This document shows positions 6,904 through 14,862 of a stretch of DNA of 51,792 nucleotides, one piece after another (the stretch's first letter is position 1; each line of letters begins with the position of its first letter). The notes under the pieces are model-generated. The model saw only the letters and a program-made list of their open reading frames with translations. It was not told where the DNA came from and made no database searches. The stretch is from the NCBI GenBank assembly GCA_052289195.1, contig DAWAJD010000012.1, positions 1 to 51,792 of the forward strand. Direction: 5' to 3'. The translations under genes and the position numbers were made by a program. This DNA is from UBA4644 sp900555855. GTDB taxonomy: Bacteria > Bacillota > Clostridia > Oscillospirales > Butyricicoccaceae.

Positions 6904-7724
6904 TCAGGCGGTCACGCTGACTTTCCGTTCCAGACGGATCCGGTCCGCGATCATGGAGACAAACTCAGAATTGGTGGGTTTGCCCTTCAGGTTGGAGACC
7001 GTATAGCCAAAATAAGAATTGAGCACTTCCACATCGCCCCTGTCCCACGCGACTTCGATGGCGTGACGGATGGCCCGTTCCACCCGGGAGGAAGTGGTCT
7101 TGTATTTCTTCGCGATGGAGGGGTAAAGGACCTTGGTGATGGCGTTGACCACCTCCATGTCGTTTACCGCAAGGATAATGGAATCCCGCAGATACTGATA
7201 GCCCTTGATATGGGCCGGAACGCCAATGTCATGAATGATCTTGGTAACTCTCATTTCCAGATCCAGCTCCGGCATGAGCTGCTTTTTTCGGGGCAGAAAG
7301 GTGCCCTCCGTCAGGTTGAACTTGGACACTCTTGCCGCCAGGTCAGAAAGGTCGCAGGGCTTCATGGTAAAATACTGGACGCCCAGTGCTGCGGCTTCGC
7401 TGCTCATGGCATCGCTGGTGAAAAAGGAAAGCAAGAACACCGCCGGTTTCTTCCGGAGCTCTGCCTCCTGCAGTGTGCGCACAACGGCGAGGCCGTCCTT
7501 TTGGGGAAGCAGTGCGTCAACGATCAGGATATCCGGTTCNNNNNNNNNNNNNNNNNNNNNNNNNNNNNNNNNNNNNNNNNNNNNNNNAGCTTCAGCAGCG
7601 TAAGCCCGTCCTGGGCGCTGCCGACGACTTCCAGATTCTCAAATCTGCGGAGTTCTTTTTGCAATAGGTCGCAAAGGTCTTTACTGTTGTCTGCGATGAT
7701 TACTTTCATGCGTTCGTTCAACAT
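6904..7724 (-). CDS. spo0A: Sporulation master regulator Spo0A, interrupted by an assembly gap
   Basis: Spo0A is the phosphorelay response regulator that commits cells to sporulation. From the ATG at 7722-7724 (AAGGAAGG site upstream) the receiver begins MLNERMKVIIADNSKDL. After the N run it continues EPDILIVDALLPQKDG, where the Asp of IVDALLP is the phosphorylation site, and later ATGAAG-type Lys/Thr strands follow. The C-terminal Spo0A domain is complete and highly typical: RVTKIIHDIGVPAHIKGY, SSRVERAIRHAIEVAWDRG and GKPTNSEFVSMIADRIRLE. The two halves are in different frames only because the 48 N do not represent the true gap length. A helix-turn-helix sits at about residues 190-215. The gene diverges from spoIVB, which is unusual, since the two are normally co-oriented. 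Confidence 0.95.
7540..7587. other. Assembly gap (48 N) inside spo0A
   Basis: The flanks encode GLTLLK on one side and EPDILIVD on the other. In Spo0A proteins these two motifs are normally only two to five residues apart, so the real missing DNA is probably about 6-15 nt and not 48. This explains the apparent frame change. Confidence 0.85.
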
Positions 7725-7822
7725 TATCGCCTTCCTTGCTTCAATATTCTGACTTGCGTTTATAAAGTAACACAATTTCAGAAAAGATACAAGCTTTTTC
7801 CGGCATTTTCGCCGAAAACCCT

Positions 7823-7867
7823 TTCGACTTCCTTCGCGTTTTTCGAACTTTTATTTTGCATTCGACA
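7823..7867. promoter_or_regulatory. Cluster of three Spo0A-box-like sites
   Basis: TTCGACT (7823), TTCGAAC (7842) and TTCGACA (7861) start exactly 19 bp apart. Read on the minus strand the last is TGTCGAA, a perfect 0A box. The first has one mismatch and the middle two. The position upstream of spo0A and between divergent spo0A and spoIVB suggests autoregulation. Affinity of the two weaker sites is a guess. Confidence 0.55.
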
Positions 7868-7982
7868 AGAATAGACACATTCTTTCCTGTTTTCTGCCAA
7901 ATAAAGATGGATATTTCTGGAATTCCCCGGATTTTCATCCTTTGCTGGAAATTTGCTGCCCCAGACGCTTTTCCTTCCGCTT

Positions 7983-8009
7983 CTATTCGCCCCCGTTTCC
8001 GCCATACTA
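7983..8009 (+). promoter_or_regulatory. Possible sigma-F/G-type promoter of spoIVB
   Basis: CATACTA (8003-8009) matches the forespore -10 pattern CATNNTA and lies 22 nt before the spoIVB start. The -35 (CTATT near 7983) is poor. In Bacillus spoIVB is read by sigma-F and sigma-G, which fits the -10, but the call is tentative. Confidence 0.35.
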
Positions 8010-8031
8010 AAAGAGCGAAAGGAGGAGGACT

Positions 8032-9153
8032 ATGCACAAAAAACAACGATTTCCAAGGCTTTGCGCCGGTTTTCGGGCCGGCGCGCTGGCAGCCTTCTGT
8101 CTGGCGCTGACGCTGGTGCTTTCCCCCATGGAGCGGGGCGCGCTGCCGGTCTCCGGCGCGGCCGTTATTTCGCCCGCCGTGGGCGAACCGGCGGCGGAAC
8201 AGGCTTCCCTGCCCCAGATCGGCGATGCGCTGATCCCCCTGGGACGCACCACCGGCATCAAGCTTTTCTCCCCCGGCACCATGGTGGTGGGCTTTTCGCC
8301 GCTGGAATGCGCCGGCTGCTGCCCCGCCAAAGAGGGCGGACTGAAGGCCGGCGATGTTCTGCTGGCGCTCAACGGACAGGCCATCCAGAGCAACGAGGAC
8401 CTGACCCGGCAGATGCGTGCGCTGGAGCAGGAGCAGGCCGTCTTTACCGTCCTGCGGGAAAGCGCCCGGCAGGAGATCACCGTCAACGCAGTCTATGATC
8501 CTGCCCTGCAGTGCTATCGCATCGGCGCCTGGGTGCGGGACAGCGTGGCCGGCATCGGGACCGTTACCTTTGTGGATCCGGAGACCGGCGTGTTCGGCGC
8601 GCTGGGCCACGGCATTTGCGATTCCGACACCGGTCTGCTGATCCCCTTCGGCTGCGGCTCGGTAATGCGCTCCAGCGTGGACCGGGTCCAGAAGGGCGCC
8701 TCCGGCACGCCCGGACAGCTCTGCGGCAGCTTTGATCTGGTGCGGGATCAGGGCTGGCTGGGCGGCAACACGGAATCCGGCATTTTCGGCCGGTTCACCC
8801 GGCCGGAGGCTTATCAGGACCTTCAGCCCGTTCCCACCGCCGCCCGCAGCGAGATCCACACCGGCCCCGCCGTCATCCGCAGCAATGTCAACGGGACGGA
8901 GACGCGGGAATACACGGTGGAGATCCTGCGGGTCTACCCCAAGGACAGCGGCGTGGGCCGGGATCTGATGCTCCAGGTGACGGATCCTCAGCTGCTTTCC
9001 GCCACCGGCGGCATCGTGCAGGGCATGAGCGGCTCGCCCATCCTGCAGGACGGCAAGCTGGTGGGCGCTGTAACCCATGTTCTGGTGAACGACCCCACCC
9101 GCGGCTATGGCATCAGTCTGGAGGAAATGCTGGAAAACGCGCCCGCCGCATAA
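8032..9153 (+). CDS. spoIVB: SpoIVB signalling serine protease (S55)
   Basis: SpoIVB is secreted by the forespore and cleaves SpoIVFA, releasing pro-sigma-K processing in the mother cell. The 373-residue product has an N-terminal membrane/signal segment (ALAAFCLALTLVL, ~20-35). A PDZ domain follows at ~85-155 (GLKAGDVLLALNGQAI). The S55 protease domain has His193 in LGHGICDSDTG and catalytic Ser335 in GMSGSPILQDGKLVGAVTH. The length is close to the family average. The start follows AAAGGAGGAGG. Its proximity to a split sigK is biologically coherent, since both act in the same late checkpoint. Confidence 0.96.
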   Translation: MHKKQRFPRLCAGFRAGALAAFCLALTLVLSPMERGALPVSGAAVISPAVGEPAAEQASLPQIGDALIPLGRTTGIKLFSPGTMVVGFSPLECAGCCPAKEGGLKAGDVLLALNGQAIQSNEDLTRQMRALEQEQAVFTVLRESARQEITVNAVYDPALQCYRIGAWVRDSVAGIGTVTFVDPETGVFGALGHGICDSDTGLLIPFGCGSVMRSSVDRVQKGASGTPGQLCGSFDLVRDQGWLGGNTESGIFGRFTRPEAYQDLQPVPTAARSEIHTGPAVIRSNVNGTETREYTVEILRVYPKDSGVGRDLMLQVTDPQLLSATGGIVQGMSGSPILQDGKLVGAVTHVLVNDPTRGYGISLEEMLENAPAA

Positions 9154-9162
9154 GCGGCGCAG

Positions 9163-9208
9163 GGCCCCGGGATCCCACAGCGGGAAGCCCGGGGCCTTGC
9201 CGTTTTTT
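9163..9208 (+). terminator. Rho-independent terminator of spoIVB
   Basis: The stem GGCCCCGGG / CCCGGGGCC (9163-9171, 9188-9196) is followed by TTGCCGTTTTTT. A second palindrome, GTCTGCCGGCAGAC (9212-9225), stands between this and the convergent gene's stop and may serve that gene. Confidence 0.8.
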
Positions 9209-9231
9209 CAAGTCTGCCGGCAGACGGTATT

Positions 9232-10191
9232 TTAATCTGCCGCCGGGGCCATGGCATACAGCGTGCTTTCGCCGCGCTCGGCCCGATGGATGGCGGCAAG
9301 GGCGCACAGGGCCTGCTCCGTGGCCATGAGATTTCCCTCGCCGGCAAGGGTATGCCGGAAGCTCCCGTCCGGGCAGGCAAAGCGCTCCAGCGCGTCGGTG
9401 AGCGTTCCGCCGGGCTTCTGAAAGCGCGGATCGTCCAGGCTGATCCCGTTTTCGCACAGGGCGAGGATGACCTGGCTCACGCTTTCGCTGTTTTCATCGC
9501 CGTAGCTTTGGAAACCGCCGTTTGGCAGCTGCTCTGCGGACAAAAAGGCCGCCGCGCGGTCCAGCGCCGCAGAGACGCCGTCCAGCGCCGTATACTTTGC
9601 AAGGGCCTGCATGGCCATGGCCGTCAGATCCACATCGCTGCCGCCCCTGGTCAGCGCCCACGCGCCGTTTTCGCTCTGCCCCTCCAGCAGATACTGCACA
9701 TATCCCTCCCGTGTGGCCTGCGTGCCGGTTTGCGTTTCCGGAATGGCATATCCGCCGGAATCCAGCGCGATGAGCGCCCAGATGGGGCCGTTGATCCCCT
9801 GCACGCAGGTCTTGTCCAGATCTGCCAGGGGCAGCGTCAGATCGAAGCCCTCCACGCTGCGCGGGTCGCGGCCGATGGCCGTCAGCGCCAGAATGGCGCG
9901 GCTGTATTCCGTATTTTTCCGCGGATCCAGAACGCCGTCCTTCTCCCGGACCGTCTCGCACAGGCGCTGGTAATAGCCCTCGAACCAGCCGGAGGGCGCT
10001 TTTGCCCCTGCCCGGGCCACGCCGATCACCGACCATTCGCCGCCCACGCTTGCATTCTGCGGCTCCGAAACGGTCTTTGTAAGGTAAGCCGCGGTCTTTT
10101 CCAGCTGCGTCTGCGCCCCCGCCGCGCCGCAGGCGCTCAGAAGGAGCGCCATGGCCAGCAGCAGCGGCAGGAATCGTTTTCTTCTCTTCAT
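9232..10191 (-). CDS. Lipoprotein with prenyltransferase/squalene-cyclase-like repeats (alpha6/alpha6 toroid)
   Basis: The start at 10189-10191 (GAGGGGAG upstream) gives 319 residues. The signal peptide MKRRKRFLPLLLAMALLLSAC has a lipobox Cys. The rest is a chain of helical repeats with the spacing of the prenyltransferase/squalene-oxidase family: YSRAILALTAIGRDP, GINGPIWALIALDSGGYA, VDLTAMAMQALAKYT, GGFQSYGDENSESVSQVILAL, FACPDGSFRHTL and MATEQALCALAAIHRA. The DXDD acid motif of true cyclases is not seen, so enzyme activity is unlikely. This fold is also the alpha domain of transcobalamin and intrinsic factor. The gene follows a DUF4430-like/dockerin gene by 7 nt and is last in the riboswitch-headed series. 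A membrane-tethered corrinoid-binding half is my inference. Confidence 0.85.
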   Translation of the reverse strand: MKRRKRFLPLLLAMALLLSACGAAGAQTQLEKTAAYLTKTVSEPQNASVGGEWSVIGVARAGAKAPSGWFEGYYQRLCETVREKDGVLDPRKNTEYSRAILALTAIGRDPRSVEGFDLTLPLADLDKTCVQGINGPIWALIALDSGGYAIPETQTGTQATREGYVQYLLEGQSENGAWALTRGGSDVDLTAMAMQALAKYTALDGVSAALDRAAAFLSAEQLPNGGFQSYGDENSESVSQVILALCENGISLDDPRFQKPGGTLTDALERFACPDGSFRHTLAGEGNLMATEQALCALAAIHRAERGESTLYAMAPAAD

Positions 10192-10198
10192 GCTCCCC

Positions 10199-13100
10199 TC
10201 ATTTCTGCTCCGCGGGGAAGCCTGTGATCCGGCCATTGTAATAGGCGTAGATCAGCGCCGCATCCAGATTATCCGTTTTGCCGTCGCCGTTTACATCCGC
10301 CGCCGTAAGCTGCTGCTCGGAGAGCGTCTGCTTCCCGTTGTAATAGGCGTATACCAGCGCCGCATCCAGATTATCTGCCCTGCCGTCGCCGTTTACATCG
10401 CCCAGCGTGACGGCCGGCCTGTCCGTCAGGGTGAGCATGATATTCACATGGGGCTTGAGCGTCGTGACGCCCGCCTCCGAGGAGCCGTCCGTCCCGTTTT
10501 CATTGTGATACATGGCATAGGGGAAGGTGATGGCGAACTCCGCGTCCTCCGCCGTAAGCGGCTGGGTGTTGAAGGTAACATAGCGCGTCACATCCCGGGA
10601 AGCGCCGTTTTTGTAATGCGCCGTCACCGCCATGCCCGTGGGGTCAAAGGTCTCGCCGAGGGCATATTCGGTCTTGGCCGGCATAGCCGTCACCTCAAGC
10701 CGTTCGATGCTGCTGCCGAAGGCCATGAGGAAGGCGGAATCGTTTTTGAAATAAACCGTGCCATATTCATCCACGATGGGGCTGCAGATGGCATACTGCG
10801 CATGGTCTCCCGCCGGGGTGAACAGCGCATAGGGCGTGTCGTAGACCGTGGCCGTGCCGCCGTTGCTGTAGCGCTCCTTCGTCAGGAACTGCGGCGCGGT
10901 CTGGCCTGCGCTGTCCTTGAGCATACGGAGCTTGCCGGGGGTGAAGTTATCAAAGAAATAGACATAAACGCAGCCGGTGTCTTTATAAGCGGTGGTGAGC
11001 AGGCCGCTGGTCTGGGGATAGCCCTGGGTCCGGACCTTATAGGCGATGGACCAGGTCCCCAGGTCTATGACCGTCAGGTTGTGGCCCGAATAGGCCGTGA
11101 ACTGGCCGGTACCAGAGATGCCGATATAGGCGCGGCCCTTGTAGACCACGGGGGTGCAGGTGCTCATGGCAGGGGTCTTTTCGACGCCCGCATAGTTATC
11201 CAGCTGGAGACCCCTGATCTCTGTGATCTTCCATACGCCGGCATCGTCCTTCACCATCCTGGCCCGGTAGAAATAGCCGCCCTTGGTGGTGAAGTAATAG
11301 GCATCCGTCTCCGCATCGTAGCAGATGGAGCTGCGCACATCGGCCATCAGATCGTCGCGGCGGTCCAGAACGCGGCCGGTCTTTCGGTCAAACAGCAGCA
11401 GCGCGCCGGTTTTGTTCACATGCTGGCCGTTGGTATAGCTGGACTGGCCGTCGTCTGCGCCCACCAGAACGAAATCGTCGCAGACATAAGCGCCCGCCCA
11501 GTAAAAGCCGCCGCCGTGGGTATGGGTCCAGGTGGGCAGCTTGGCTTCCATGGTATCGGCGGGGTCTTCGTCCGTCACAGACAGGCAGACAAAGTTCGCT
11601 TCCAGCGTCTCGCCCTGCCAGAAGCCGGTATAGAGATAGCCGTCGTAAACCACCAGCGGGCAGTTGGGCTGGCCGCCCTTTTCATCCCGGTAGACCCAGA
11701 GCGACCGGAGCGTTTTTGCATCAAACGCCTGGATCCGCCCGCCGGACAGGCCGACGAAGACCATGCCCTCATAATAGGTGGGGGGCGTGATCGCAAAGCT
11801 GGAGGCTTCGCACATGCTGCCTTTGGCCAGCACCTGGCCGGAGACGGCGTCCACGCGGTAAATGCTCCGCTCGGAATAGGTGATCAGGTCGCCGTCTACC
11901 AGGATGGGGCAGCCCACGGCCTTGCCGGAATAGCCATCGCCCAGCTTGCTGGCCCAGTAGAGCGTGCTGTCTGCCGCGCTGATGGGCATTTTGACATCGG
12001 TGATGCCGTTGTTGGTGTAATTGGTGCCGCCGGAGACCAGCGCGTCCTGCTTCGCATCATAGGTATAGCTCGTGCCGCGGAAATCCGCCCATTCAGACTC
12101 CATCGTCCGATCCAAAGCGCTGTTTTCCGGCGCGGCAGCAAGCGTCAGCGCCAGCACGGCGCTGAGCTCGCCCTGTTCCTCTGCAAAAACGGGCGTCTCC
12201 GTGCCGTCGGAGCGCGTCATGACCGTTTGGCCCGCCTTGTTATCGTCAATGCACAGGGTACCGCTGACGCCGATATAGCCCGGCGCGGTGAGCACATAGC
12301 GATACCGGAAGCCATTGGAAAGGCTCCATGCGCCGGTCTCGTCCGGCCAGAGGCGCTCCCCGGTGGCGGTATCGTGCAGAACCAGCAGCGCATTTTCCGG
12401 CTCGATCGCTGTGCGAAGCGTCACCGGCGGGACCTTTTTGACCGTCAGCGTAAGATCCGTCTGCGTGTCGGGGCTTTCGGCGCTGCGCACGCCGATCACG
12501 GCCGTCTCCGTCTCATCCGTCCCGTTCAGCTTCACCGTGCCCGTGTCAGACGCCATTTTCTCGCCGTTCAGCAGCACATAGTAGCCTGCGTCCGCCTGCC
12601 CAAAGGGCATGGAAATGCCGCTCCTGAGCGCCGCCGTGACCGCAAGGGAGCGCGCCCCCATGGGCACCGTCACGGAATATTCCGTGCGATCCGGCGAATA
12701 GTCCGGCTCCAGCAGGAGGGCAGCGCCGGCATATTTTGCGGAGAGGGAATCCAGCGTCAGCGTGCGCTCCACGGTGATGATATAATCCTGATAGTAGGTG
12801 ATCCCGTCCTCCAGCAGCGTGGCGCGGACGGTCAGCGTGTTCCCCAGCGCGTTTGACATCAGGGCGTCCGGGAGCCTTTTTGCGCTTGCGGTCAGACCGA
12901 CCGCGTGTTCCGCGCCGTTTGACGAGGCATTCTGCGAGATCTTGCTGTAAACCACGCTGTTGGTTGCCCCGGCGGTGTTCGCCGCGGCCTTTGCATAGAT
13001 GGCGGACTTGCGGTCCTGCACCTGCAGCGTATAGGCGTGCACATCGGAGCGGAACGCCTGATCCAGCGAATAGCCCGAAGTCATGGTGGAGTTTTCGGCA

Positions 13101-14842
13101 AATTCAAGGCTTTCCAGCCAGTCCTCGGTTTTGACGGCCACGCTGACGGTGCTGTTTGCGCTCTCCTCCAGCGTGAAGGTGTTCATCGCATGGTAGACCG
13201 CATCCTGCGTGGCGATATAGGTATAGGTCTCCCCGGGCACAAGGGTATAGCGGTAAGCATAGAAGCCGCTGGTCTGGCGCTCCTTGACGGAGAGCATTTT
13301 CTCCCCGTTGCGGTTGTAAACGCTGACATCCACATCCTCTCCCGTGGTGTTGAAGGTGATGCTCTTGCCCGCCGCCTGCACAAACCGGAGCGTATAGCTG
13401 CCGGTGCAGCCGTTTTTGGACAGCGCCACCGTGATCTCCGTGCCGTTTTCCACGGGGATGCTGCCGGTCTCCGCAAGGGGCGCGCCGTTTACAGTCACAG
13501 CATAGCCCTCACGGAAGGCCTCCGGCTCCACGGTGACGGCCGTCACCGTGGAAAGGATGCGGTAGGTATATTCGCGCTGATGCGGCAAAAAGCTCTCCGT
13601 CGCGCCCTGACCCGTGCCGTTCTGATCATAGACATGCAGGCCGGAAAGGGTGAGCTCCCGGTCCAGATACAGGGTATATTCCTGGGAAAGGGTATAGCCG
13701 TTTTCGTCTTGCTGCGCCACGCGGTAGACCACCTCCGCCCCCGCCGGCCCTGCGGAGAGCACGCCGGAAACGCTGGTATATTTGGAATCCCACGCCCGGT
13801 TGGAGCTGTTGTAATTGGTCTCCGGGCTGATCACCGTGCCGTCTGTCTTCGTGTAATACGCATAAAGCTTGGGGGTCGTTGAAAACACCGCCGTGTTGTA
13901 ATAGGCCAGCAGATAATAGCTCCCTGCGGCATAATTATCCGGCACCGTCACGCGCATGGTGTGGTCGCCATACTGAACCTCCAGCTCCGCCTCCTCAAAG
14001 CGCTCGCCGGAGGAGAGGGAAATGCGCGCGCCCTCCGCCATCCAGTCGCCGGAGGGCAGAACGGCGCTGACGGTGCGTTCCCCGCTGACGGTCATGCTGC
14101 CGTCGATGCGGCAATAACCCTGCACCACCGAGAAGGTATAGTCGCCCGCCACAAGGCGCAGCATACCGTCGCCGTCCTCGTCCGTAAAGGTCCTGCCGAA
14201 GGCATTGACGGCGGTGATCCGAACGCCGGGGTAATTCTCCGGCGTGTAGGCATCGCCTGTCTCATCTGTGAACCACACGCGAAAGCCCTCGCCCTGCTGC
14301 GCATTCCGATAGTCCTCCACTGCCTTCGTGATCCCATCGGCAAGGCGCTGGGCGTTTCCGTCGCTGGCTCCCGCAAAGCTGGCCAGCGCCGCGTCATATT
14401 CGTTCTGCGCCGCGCTTCGGACATCCGGCGCCTCATCCAGATAGTCCGCCATGGCGGCGATCAGCGCCATGCGGCCCTCGCTGAGGAAGTCCTCCTGCTC
14501 CGAGAAGCAGAAATAGCGGATCTCCGCCGCCGGACGGTCCATAGTATAACCGCCATTTTCATCGGTGCGGCTGAAATTGCCGTCCACGCCGTCGATCTTG
14601 TCCACCCAGCCGCTTTCTATGCCGGAAAAGCTGTGGCCGCTGGCCTGGAGCGCCTGCAGGATCGTCTCGCCGGCCTGATAGCTTATTTTTTCCGGCGCTG
14701 CAATGACCTGACGGTCTGTGCTTGCGGAAAAATAGAACCAGCCGCCTTCGTCTGCGGCCAGCGCCGCGCCCGGCACAAGGCCCAGCAGAAGAACAAGCGC
14801 CATGGTCAGCGCCAGCGCCCTTTTCAACGCGTTTTGTTTCAC
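10199..14842 (-). CDS. Secreted multidomain dockerin protein with DUF4430-like module and PQQ-like propeller
   Basis: I chose the GTG at 14840-14842 because AAAGGGTG lies 8 nt upstream and a clean signal peptide follows (ALTMALVLLLGLVPGAALA). The 1,547 residues read, in order: a DUF4430/transcobalamin-C-like module at ~30-110 (YQAGETILQALQASGHSF, DKIDGVDGNF); cadherin-like beta-sandwich domains at ~398-486 and ~694-802; a PQQ/quinoprotein-like beta-propeller at ~960-1370 (YRVDAVSGQVLAKG, IQAFDAKTLRSLWVY); a Big_3-type Ig domain at ~1379-1445; and a type I dockerin at 1481-1547. It is thus an exported protein able to dock onto a cohesin such as the one encoded at 23,443-26,013. No glycosidase or peptidase domain is visible. 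It lies 20 nt after the transglutaminase-like gene. Confidence 0.9.
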   Translation of the reverse strand: MKQNALKRALALTMALVLLLGLVPGAALAADEGGWFYFSASTDRQVIAAPEKISYQAGETILQALQASGHSFSGIESGWVDKIDGVDGNFSRTDENGGYTMDRPAAEIRYFCFSEQEDFLSEGRMALIAAMADYLDEAPDVRSAAQNEYDAALASFAGASDGNAQRLADGITKAVEDYRNAQQGEGFRVWFTDETGDAYTPENYPGVRITAVNAFGRTFTDEDGDGMLRLVAGDYTFSVVQGYCRIDGSMTVSGERTVSAVLPSGDWMAEGARISLSSGERFEEAELEVQYGDHTMRVTVPDNYAAGSYYLLAYYNTAVFSTTPKLYAYYTKTDGTVISPETNYNSSNRAWDSKYTSVSGVLSAGPAGAEVVYRVAQQDENGYTLSQEYTLYLDRELTLSGLHVYDQNGTGQGATESFLPHQREYTYRILSTVTAVTVEPEAFREGYAVTVNGAPLAETGSIPVENGTEITVALSKNGCTGSYTLRFVQAAGKSITFNTTGEDVDVSVYNRNGEKMLSVKERQTSGFYAYRYTLVPGETYTYIATQDAVYHAMNTFTLEESANSTVSVAVKTEDWLESLEFAENSTMTSGYSLDQAFRSDVHAYTLQVQDRKSAIYAKAAANTAGATNSVVYSKISQNASSNGAEHAVGLTASAKRLPDALMSNALGNTLTVRATLLEDGITYYQDYIITVERTLTLDSLSAKYAGAALLLEPDYSPDRTEYSVTVPMGARSLAVTAALRSGISMPFGQADAGYYVLLNGEKMASDTGTVKLNGTDETETAVIGVRSAESPDTQTDLTLTVKKVPPVTLRTAIEPENALLVLHDTATGERLWPDETGAWSLSNGFRYRYVLTAPGYIGVSGTLCIDDNKAGQTVMTRSDGTETPVFAEEQGELSAVLALTLAAAPENSALDRTMESEWADFRGTSYTYDAKQDALVSGGTNYTNNGITDVKMPISAADSTLYWASKLGDGYSGKAVGCPILVDGDLITYSERSIYRVDAVSGQVLAKGSMCEASSFAITPPTYYEGMVFVGLSGGRIQAFDAKTLRSLWVYRDEKGGQPNCPLVVYDGYLYTGFWQGETLEANFVCLSVTDEDPADTMEAKLPTWTHTHGGGFYWAGAYVCDDFVLVGADDGQSSYTNGQHVNKTGALLLFDRKTGRVLDRRDDLMADVRSSICYDAETDAYYFTTKGGYFYRARMVKDDAGVWKITEIRGLQLDNYAGVEKTPAMSTCTPVVYKGRAYIGISGTGQFTAYSGHNLTVIDLGTWSIAYKVRTQGYPQTSGLLTTAYKDTGCVYVYFFDNFTPGKLRMLKDSAGQTAPQFLTKERYSNGGTATVYDTPYALFTPAGDHAQYAICSPIVDEYGTVYFKNDSAFLMAFGSSIERLEVTAMPAKTEYALGETFDPTGMAVTAHYKNGASRDVTRYVTFNTQPLTAEDAEFAITFPYAMYHNENGTDGSSEAGVTTLKPHVNIMLTLTDRPAVTLGDVNGDGRADNLDAALVYAYYNGKQTLSEQQLTAADVNGDGKTDNLDAALIYAYYNGRITGFPAEQK
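10202..10402 (-). other. Dockerin module (C-terminus of the 1,547-aa protein)
   Basis: Two calcium-loop repeats read DVNGDGRADNLD and DVNGDGKTDNLD, each followed by AAL(V/I)YAYYNG. Asp1, Asn3, Asp5 and Asp12 of the EF-like loop are all present in both. The segment is almost the same as the dockerin at 26,082-26,276, at DNA level too. Confidence 0.93.
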
Positions 14843-14862
14843 TTGCGTTTCACCCTTTCGAT

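Noticed and set aside
6904..7724. True frameshift in spo0A
   Set aside because: The frame change falls exactly at the N run, and both flanks are well conserved. An incorrect gap length explains it.
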